Shown: positions 30,523 through 35,722 of the stretch, one piece after another
Layout of the letters: each line of letters opens with the position of its first letter
Position numbering within the stretch: position 1 is the first letter of the stretch
Assembly: GCA_029820295.1 (NCBI GenBank)
Contig: JALGVA010000033.1
Location: 1-35,722, forward strand
DNA from: Candidatus Zipacnadia bacterium
GTDB lineage: Bacteria; Armatimonadota; Zipacnadia; Zipacnadales; UBA5352
Length of the DNA: 35,722 nucleotides
Direction of reading: 5' to 3'
Translations under genes and position numbers: made by a program
The notes under the pieces: model-generated
What the model was told of the DNA's origin: nothing
The model's database searches: none
What the model saw: only the letters and a program-made list of their open reading frames with translations

Positions 30523-33483
30523 CTACTCCCGGCGGGCCAGCCAGCGGATGGCGTTCAGCAGCAGGTCGCGTTCGCAGCCCTCGGGTACGACTTCGGCGTC
30601 GGATGGCGACAGGCCGGTGGCCATCCCCCACGCCACATAGCGCCCCTCCCCCACCTCGCCCACGACGACCACCGCGTTGCCCGCGCTGTCGGCAACGACG
30701 GTGGTGCCCGCGTCATCGGGCTGCAGGTAGATGTGATCGTAGTAGCTGTGCGCGAAGTCCTCGCCGAGGCCCTCGCCCGCGGTCAGCGGATGCTCGGCCA
30801 CGACCGTCAGCCCGGTCTCACGGATGCGGTCGATGCCGGTCGCGACCTCCGGGAAGAGCGGCTCGTAGCCGCGCACGCCCACCGCATCGTGCGTCACCAG
30901 CACGCCGCCGCCCGCGCGAGCGAACTCCCGCAGGGCCTGCCAGGCGCCGTCCGGCAGGGACGCCGCGCCGTCGCGCAGTTGCGCGAGGATGACTACCTCA
31001 CACGGCGCGAGGAAGTCGGCGGTCACCCGGTGGAGAGCGAGGGCCTCGATGTCCTCGGCGTCGGCGAGCGCCTGCAGCATCCCCTCGCTGCCGTAGCCGC
31101 CAGCGACGATGCCCACGTGCACGCCGTCGCTCGCGAAGGCCGGCGGGGTCATCGTGGCCTGCAGCGCGGCCTGCTCCTCAGGCGCGAGGATGGTGATCGG
31201 GCGGCTGCGCAGATAGAACGGCTCCTCGTGGCCATCGTTGAAGACGACCTCGCCTCGCACGATCAGGCTGAAGATGCCCGGCTGGGGGGCGACCTCGGCG
31301 ATGATCTCGCAGGTACGTGCCCCGGCGGAGGTGTACGGGGCCAACACATCCGGCTCGCCACCGCGTGCGGGCATCAGCAGGGGCTGCGCGTTGACCCGCG
31401 TCACGTCGCCGCCGGTCGCGCTCACGGTGATCGGCACGGTCAGCGTGGCGCCGGCGGCGTAGGTGCGCGCCATGTCGGCGATGCCCTGCGGATAGGCGAA
31501 GCTCGCGGCCGCCGACTGCCAGTGGTGGGGCATGCGATCGACGAGCGTTGCGGTCGCGCCCAGGGCGACCCTCTGCATGAGCGCGTTCGAGAAGTCGGTC
31601 AGCGAGAACACCAGAAAGCCGTCGGCCCCCAGCTCGCGCGCGACCATGATCTGCTCGGACAGGTTGGCGGCGCTGTCCGAGCGCGTGGGCGAGACGCCGA
31701 TGCCGGCGTAGACCGGGACCGCTCCGTCGATGACTTCCATCTGCGGCGCCAGCTTGCCACGGAAGACCTCGACGTCGCCCGTGTAATCCATCGGGCAGAG
31801 GAAGTCGAGGTAGCCCTCACGCGCCCACGTCATCCAGTCCTGTGCGTCGTTCTCGGGCGCGCCGGTGACGCTGGCGCGTGCAGCGAGCGAGATCTGAATG
31901 TCGGGGTCGATGGCCGCGATGCGCTCGCGCATCTCCGCGACCAGCGAGGTCTGCAGGTAGCGACGCCAGTCGCGGTAGAGCGCGACGTGCTCGCCGCCCT
32001 CCCAGCAGTCGGCGGGCCAGTTCTCGACTGTGATGCCTGCCCACTCCTCGAAGAGGCGATGGCAGCGCTCGCAGTAGCAGTAGCGGTTCGACGGGTAGCG
32101 CATGAAGTCATAGTGAATGCCGTCGGGATGGTAGTTGCGCGCCAGCTCCTCCATCGCGTCGATCTCAAGCCGGCGGTTGCGCTCGTCCGAGGGGTCCAGC
32201 CAGCGCCGGCTCCACACGTACTGCCGGTCGCGCTCCTCCTCGCCCATCGCCTGCTCGACGCTGAGGACGAAACGCCCGTCCTCGAACCACTGATCGATGA
32301 GCCCCTCCGGCGCGCGATAGACCTGCCAGTTGCCGCGCCAGACGTGGACTTCGATGCCGTGCGCGTGCGCCGCCTCCATGCATGCGGCCATCTGATCGCT
32401 CTCAGTGATCTGCGGCAGGACTGCGCTCGGGTAGACGGCCGATCCCGGCGTGCACATGTTCGGGAAGACCGCGGTGAAGTGCGCGCGCTGCAGGTCGGCC
32501 ATGATCGCGTCCCAATCGGTGGTGTCGCTCGGCATGCCCATCCAGGCGCCGCGCATCTCGAACGGCCGCGACGGGTAGGTGGCCGCGACCGCCGATTGCA
32601 CGGTCTGCGCGAAGCGCTGCGCGAGGACCAACGCATCGCTGAAGCGCTCCTGGGCGAGGGCCGTGCGTGCCCCAACGGCCTCAGTGCGAGCCCGCGCGAC
32701 CAGGTCACGCGCGGTCGCGGAGCCCGCTGAGGCGGCGGCGAGCGCGTCGAGGCTGTCATGGCCGGTTGTGGCGATGGCGCCGGCCAGCGCGTCGTCGATG
32801 ATCCGCTGCCACGCGCCGGGGACGAAGTGCCCGATGGTCGCCAGCAGCAAGTGGTGCTGAGCGGCGGTGTCGGCATCCGGCCACAGCACGTGCGCGACGT
32901 AGAGGCTGTGATCGGTGAGGATGACCGCGGGCGTGCCGGTGCTCCGGCCCTCGCTGTCCAGCCAGTCGGCCAGCACGCGCGCGTCGTCGGTCAGCTCCGA
33001 CACGTAGTCACAGCTCATCGACGCCTGGCGCACGCGCTGGGGGAAGCCCGGCGGGGCGTCGTCGGCGAAGACCATGGTGTCGAGCTGGCCGGGATACTCG
33101 TTGCGGCGGTACTCCATGTGCGCGATGCCCAGCGCCTCCTGCAGGGCGCCGGGCACGGTGAAGAACCACATGACCTTGCCGCCGCCGGCGATGTACTCGA
33201 GGATCGCGGCGGTGTGCTCGGGCGTGGTGTCGATGGTGAAGGGGAAGATCGCCAGCTTGTAGTCGGCGAGCGCACCTTCGACGATCTGCTCGTCGGTGAC
33301 GATGTCGTACTCGACGGCGTTGGCGTCGAGGCCGCGCTTGACCGCCTGGTAGTAGGTGTCGATTCCCGATGTGGGGTGCTTCTCGACGGAGAAGGTCGCG
33401 TGCACCAGCGCGACATCGGCCGCATCGGTCAGCGATGCCAGCGCCATCAGCACTCCGACAAGCGCCATCGTCCGAGCCATCAT
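30523..33483 (-). CDS. Secreted GHL10-like glycoside-hydrolase protein with amidotransferase-like domains
   Basis: This 986-residue protein has a signal peptide (MMARTMALVGVLMALASLTDA). About 22-250 resembles an amidotransferase-like beta-galactosidase-trimerisation domain (LAIFPFTIDTTPEHTAAILE). About 320-690 is a GHL10/DUF187 barrel: FEMRGAWMGMPSDTTDW, HAHGIEVHVWRGNWQVY, NYHPDGIHYDFMRYPSNR and a CYCERC knuckle, then FLCPMDYTGDVEVF. A beta domain follows. The C-terminal about 190 residues repeat the amidotransferase-like fold (VGIVAGGYGSEGMLQAL, then ALREFARAGGGVLVTHDAVG). Start: ATG at 33483, with AGGAG 6 nt upstream; 3 nt separate it from alr. Extracellular glycan cleavage is likely; the bond is unknown. 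Confidence 0.8.
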   Translation of the reverse strand: MMARTMALVGVLMALASLTDAADVALVHATFSVEKHPTSGIDTYYQAVKRGLDANAVEYDIVTDEQIVEGALADYKLAIFPFTIDTTPEHTAAILEYIAGGGKVMWFFTVPGALQEALGIAHMEYRRNEYPGQLDTMVFADDAPPGFPQRVRQASMSCDYVSELTDDARVLADWLDSEGRSTGTPAVILTDHSLYVAHVLWPDADTAAQHHLLLATIGHFVPGAWQRIIDDALAGAIATTGHDSLDALAAASAGSATARDLVARARTEAVGARTALAQERFSDALVLAQRFAQTVQSAVAATYPSRPFEMRGAWMGMPSDTTDWDAIMADLQRAHFTAVFPNMCTPGSAVYPSAVLPQITESDQMAACMEAAHAHGIEVHVWRGNWQVYRAPEGLIDQWFEDGRFVLSVEQAMGEEERDRQYVWSRRWLDPSDERNRRLEIDAMEELARNYHPDGIHYDFMRYPSNRYCYCERCHRLFEEWAGITVENWPADCWEGGEHVALYRDWRRYLQTSLVAEMRERIAAIDPDIQISLAARASVTGAPENDAQDWMTWAREGYLDFLCPMDYTGDVEVFRGKLAPQMEVIDGAVPVYAGIGVSPTRSDSAANLSEQIMVARELGADGFLVFSLTDFSNALMQRVALGATATLVDRMPHHWQSAAASFAYPQGIADMARTYAAGATLTVPITVSATGGDVTRVNAQPLLMPARGGEPDVLAPYTSAGARTCEIIAEVAPQPGIFSLIVRGEVVFNDGHEEPFYLRSRPITILAPEEQAALQATMTPPAFASDGVHVGIVAGGYGSEGMLQALADAEDIEALALHRVTADFLAPCEVVILAQLRDGAASLPDGAWQALREFARAGGGVLVTHDAVGVRGYEPLFPEVATGIDRIRETGLTVVAEHPLTAGEGLGEDFAHSYYDHIYLQPDDAGTTVVADSAGNAVVVVGEVGEGRYVAWGMATGLSPSDAEVVPEGCERDLLLNAIRWLARRE

Positions 33484-33486
33484 GGT

Positions 33487-34653
33487 TCACTCCTCGCGGC
33501 GATGGTAGATGCGCGGGATGTCCGGGCTGACCGCAACGCGGCGCGCGGGCAGCACGACTTCATCGCCGAGTGCGACCTCAGGCAGGTCGGTGAGATCAAC
33601 CGTGCAGTGATCCATGGCGATGCGCCCGATGATCGGCGCCTCGCGGCCGCCGATGCGTACGGTCGGCAGGTGGCGCGCCCTGCCCCACGCCCCGGCGACG
33701 CGCGCGAGCTTGCCCTTGATCGCGGTCGCCGGCCGCGACGCCACGCTCAGCGGCGTCATGCCCAGGCCGTGCGCGTAGCCGACCGGGATGGTGCCCAGCC
33801 GCGTCTCCCGGCGCGTGCGGAACTCGCCGCCGTAGCCGATCTTGCCGCCGACGCCCACGGTGCCGATGTGCACGATGCGGCTGCGCAGCTCGAAGGCCTC
33901 GCGCAGGTCGAGGTCGCGCGCCTTCGCGTGCGCCGGGTACTGTCCGTAGAGCAGCGTGCCGACGCGCACCATGTCGAGGTGGGTCTTCGGCTCGTCGAGC
34001 AGCAGGGCGCTGGCGGCGCAGTGCACGAGCAGATCGCGCCGGTCGGCGGCCACGCGCAGGTCCTCGGCGAGCGCCCCGAACATGCGCGCTGAGACGCCCG
34101 AGCGGAAGAGGTCGAGGCCGTCGGCCAGCGCGCCCGAGCCCGGCGGGCCGTAGTGCGCGTAGAGGCCGGTGACGGTGATGCCAACACCGGTGGCCGCGTC
34201 GATGACGTCGATAGCGCGCTCATCCGCGGGCATACGCGAGAGGCCTGTGTCCACGAACACCTGCCCCTGCGCGGTCTTGCCGACGGTCTCCGCGGCCTCG
34301 TGCAGCCAGGTGACATGGCGCGTGCACGCGACCGTCGCGGTTAGCGCGTGCTCGACCAGCGCCGCGCACTCACCCGGCCCCGCCGGCATGAAGACCAGCA
34401 TGGGCGCGGTGACCCCCGCTTCGCGCAGGGCCACGCCCTCCGCCACCGAGCTGACGCCCAGCCAGCTCGCGCCCGCATCCAGGAAGACGCGCGCGGCGGG
34501 CACGAGGCCGTGGCCGTAGGCGTTCGCCTTGACCACCGCCATCAGGCGCGCGCCGCCGGTGATGCGCGCCAGCACCCGGCGCGTGTTGTGCGCCAGCGCG
34601 TCGGCGTCGATCGAGACATAGGTTGTGGGGGCGCGCTCACTCATCGCCATCAT
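33487..34653 (-). CDS. alr: Alanine racemase
   Basis: This 388-residue PLP enzyme converts L-alanine to D-alanine for peptidoglycan. The PLP lysine is K42 in MAVVKANAYGHG, and the catalytic tyrosine of the second domain is Y274 in GGKIGYGGEFRT. LGTIPVGYAHGLG and IIGRIAMDHCTVDLTDLP are family signatures. The first ATG (34653) overlaps the upstream stop codon in an ATGA arrangement, indicating translational coupling; starts at 34650 or 34644 are possible. It lies between a BatA-like membrane protein and a secreted glycosidase-like protein, in a unit that looks like a cell-envelope operon. Confidence 0.95.
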   Translation of the reverse strand: MMAMSERAPTTYVSIDADALAHNTRRVLARITGGARLMAVVKANAYGHGLVPAARVFLDAGASWLGVSSVAEGVALREAGVTAPMLVFMPAGPGECAALVEHALTATVACTRHVTWLHEAAETVGKTAQGQVFVDTGLSRMPADERAIDVIDAATGVGITVTGLYAHYGPPGSGALADGLDLFRSGVSARMFGALAEDLRVAADRRDLLVHCAASALLLDEPKTHLDMVRVGTLLYGQYPAHAKARDLDLREAFELRSRIVHIGTVGVGGKIGYGGEFRTRRETRLGTIPVGYAHGLGMTPLSVASRPATAIKGKLARVAGAWGRARHLPTVRIGGREAPIIGRIAMDHCTVDLTDLPEVALGDEVVLPARRVAVSPDIPRIYHRREE

Positions 34654-35722
34654 CCGTCCTGGCCTGCGCTCCCCGCGCCACGATGCACCACCGCCGCGTC
34701 GGCGGCCAGCGTCACCAGCGCGAGCAACGCGAAGAGGGCGGAGATGTCCACCGGTCGCGCCAGCGCCCCCCGCATACGGCCCAGGTCATCGGCGGCGACC
34801 ACGGTCACATCCATCGGCTGCAGCGTCGAGCGCAGCTCCGCGTCGGCCACGCGAGTGAGGTCCGACTCCGCCGGATCGAGGTTGACTGCGAAGGCGCAGA
34901 TGTCCTCCTCGCCCGACGTGACGCGCCAGGTTCCGATGCGGTCAGGCGTGAAACGCCACGCATCGCCGACACGCTCGACGGCAACCGCCTCGCCGTCCGG
35001 ACCGATCGCCTCAGGCGCGGCCGCATCGGGCGGCAGACGCCCGGCGGCCATCTCCCCCGGGAACGCGTCGAGCGTCGTCGGGCTGCTGCCGGCCGCGAGG
35101 TAGTGCACCAGCGTGTGCATGAGCGGCACGTAGACCGGCAGGCGCGGGAGGTCCGTCCACGCGTCATCCGGCGCGGTCGCCAGCAGCAGCACCGTGCCGC
35201 GCCCGAGCGAGGCCTCGACCATCGCCGGAGCGCCATCATCGAAGCGCGCCAGCGCAGTGGCGGACGCCTCCTCCACCGCCACGGAGCACGTGGTCGTGAA
35301 GCGCGCCACGGAGAGGTCGCCTGCGCCCGACTCAGCGAAGGCGTCGAGCGGCGGGCGGCGGCTCGCGAACTCCGCCAGCGCCAGGCCGTCCCTATGCGTG
35401 ACGGCGTCGCCGACCTCGACGCCGCCGAGGCCCAGCGCCGCCAGCACACCGGCCTCGGGCGCATCCGGGCCGACGTAGACGAGCACGCCGACGCCCCGCC
35501 GAGCGGCATCGCTCGTGGCGGCGAGGGCCTCGGGGCTCAGGCCGGCGGACTCGGCCAGCACGATGGCGTCGGCGCGCTCGAGGTCCGCGTCCGACAGCGC
35601 GACCGGATCGACGCGCGTGACCTCGATGGTCGAGCGCTCGTCGCCCGGCGGGAAGGGATCGAGCGCAGTGCGGATGAAGCGCGTGCCCTCCTCATCGCCG
35701 ACCACGACGACGCGCAGCCGCT
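34650..35722 (-). CDS. C-terminal part of BatA-like membrane protein (partial)
   Basis: This frame is open at the right window edge, so at least 357 residues are visible and the 5' end is missing; a GTG at 35705 is not the real start. The segment shows an amidotransferase-like region (LERADAIVLAESAGLSPEAL, then RRGVGVLVYVGPDAPEAGVL). A beta-rich part follows, with WRFTPDRIGTWRVTSGEED and AVNLDPAESDLTRV. A final membrane helix (ISALFALLALVTLAADAAVV) comes before a short charged tail. This is the typical C-terminus of BatA/VWA-domain membrane proteins. It probably has a double-transmembrane N-terminus outside the window. It is coupled to alr by an ATGA overlap; exact role unknown. Confidence 0.65.
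   Translation of the reverse strand, partial: RLRVVVVGDEEGTRFIRTALDPFPPGDERSTIEVTRVDPVALSDADLERADAIVLAESAGLSPEALAATSDAARRGVGVLVYVGPDAPEAGVLAALGLGGVEVGDAVTHRDGLALAEFASRRPPLDAFAESGAGDLSVARFTTTCSVAVEEASATALARFDDGAPAMVEASLGRGTVLLLATAPDDAWTDLPRLPVYVPLMHTLVHYLAAGSSPTTLDAFPGEMAAGRLPPDAAAPEAIGPDGEAVAVERVGDAWRFTPDRIGTWRVTSGEEDICAFAVNLDPAESDLTRVADAELRSTLQPMDVTVVAADDLGRMRGALARPVDISALFALLALVTLAADAAVVHRGAGSAGQDG

Noticed and set aside
30376-32730. Long plus-strand open frame opposite the GHL10-like gene
   Set aside because: Arg/His/Ala-rich product without a domain; mirror frame of a confident secreted gene.
1-35722. CRISPR array, tRNA or rRNA genes
   Set aside because: No regularly spaced repeats, TTCGA-type T-loops or rRNA signatures were found on reading both strands, though a tRNA scanner was not run.

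Overview
The window is about 70% G+C bacterial DNA with ordinary Shine-Dalgarno sites (GGAGG-type, 5-10 nt before most starts). It carries a DUF1559-type (H-X9-DG) prepilin, DUF4091, DUF4838 and DUF2330 proteins, several carbohydrate-enzyme-like TIM-barrel proteins and a Rex repressor. This combination suggests Armatimonadota, or less likely Planctomycetota or a related uncultured phylum. That is an inference from gene content; no rRNA or other phylogenetic marker was seen.

Layout. (1) 1-467: the end of a short-chain dehydrogenase gene, cut by a decayed transposase fragment. (2) 634-6407: an iron-sulfur aldo/keto reductase, rex, a GHL6-like glycosidase-like protein and a GT-B-type surface-polysaccharide transferase, on alternating strands. 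(3) 6465-18160: polysaccharide and envelope genes. A secreted DUF4838 protein (+) converges on a minus-strand run of GH2 enzyme, 25-codon ORF, prepilin, lipoprotein, L,D-transpeptidase, secreted DUF4091 protein and cytosolic TIM-barrel protein. (4) 18347-22075: a three-gene plus-strand unit of a winged-helix protein, a double-KaiC ATPase fused in frame to a complete sugar-ABC-type solute-binding domain, and an unknown tryptophan-rich protein. A 10-bp inverted repeat precedes it. (5) 22205-26124: Gfo/Idh/MocA oxidoreductase, divergent from an old-yellow-enzyme/dienoyl-CoA-reductase-like flavoprotein and a UPF0173 metallo-hydrolase. (6) 26125-28465: a structured leader with a tiny ORF, then a secreted alpha/beta hydrolase. 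(7) 28476-35722: a tightly coupled minus-strand run of BatA-like membrane protein (open at the edge), alanine racemase, GHL10-like secreted protein, membrane C39-like peptidase and DUF2330 protein.

Taken together, most genes look devoted to breaking down or modifying glycans and to the cell envelope, with redox enzymes between them. The most unusual item is the KaiC-KaiC-solute-binding-protein fusion at 18792-21419. A ligand-binding domain that normally sits outside the membrane is here the C-terminal half of an apparently cytosolic P-loop ATPase, encoded with a putative DNA-binding protein. I know of no described system with this architecture. It could be a cytosolic sugar-responsive KaiC-type switch, but that function is inference only.
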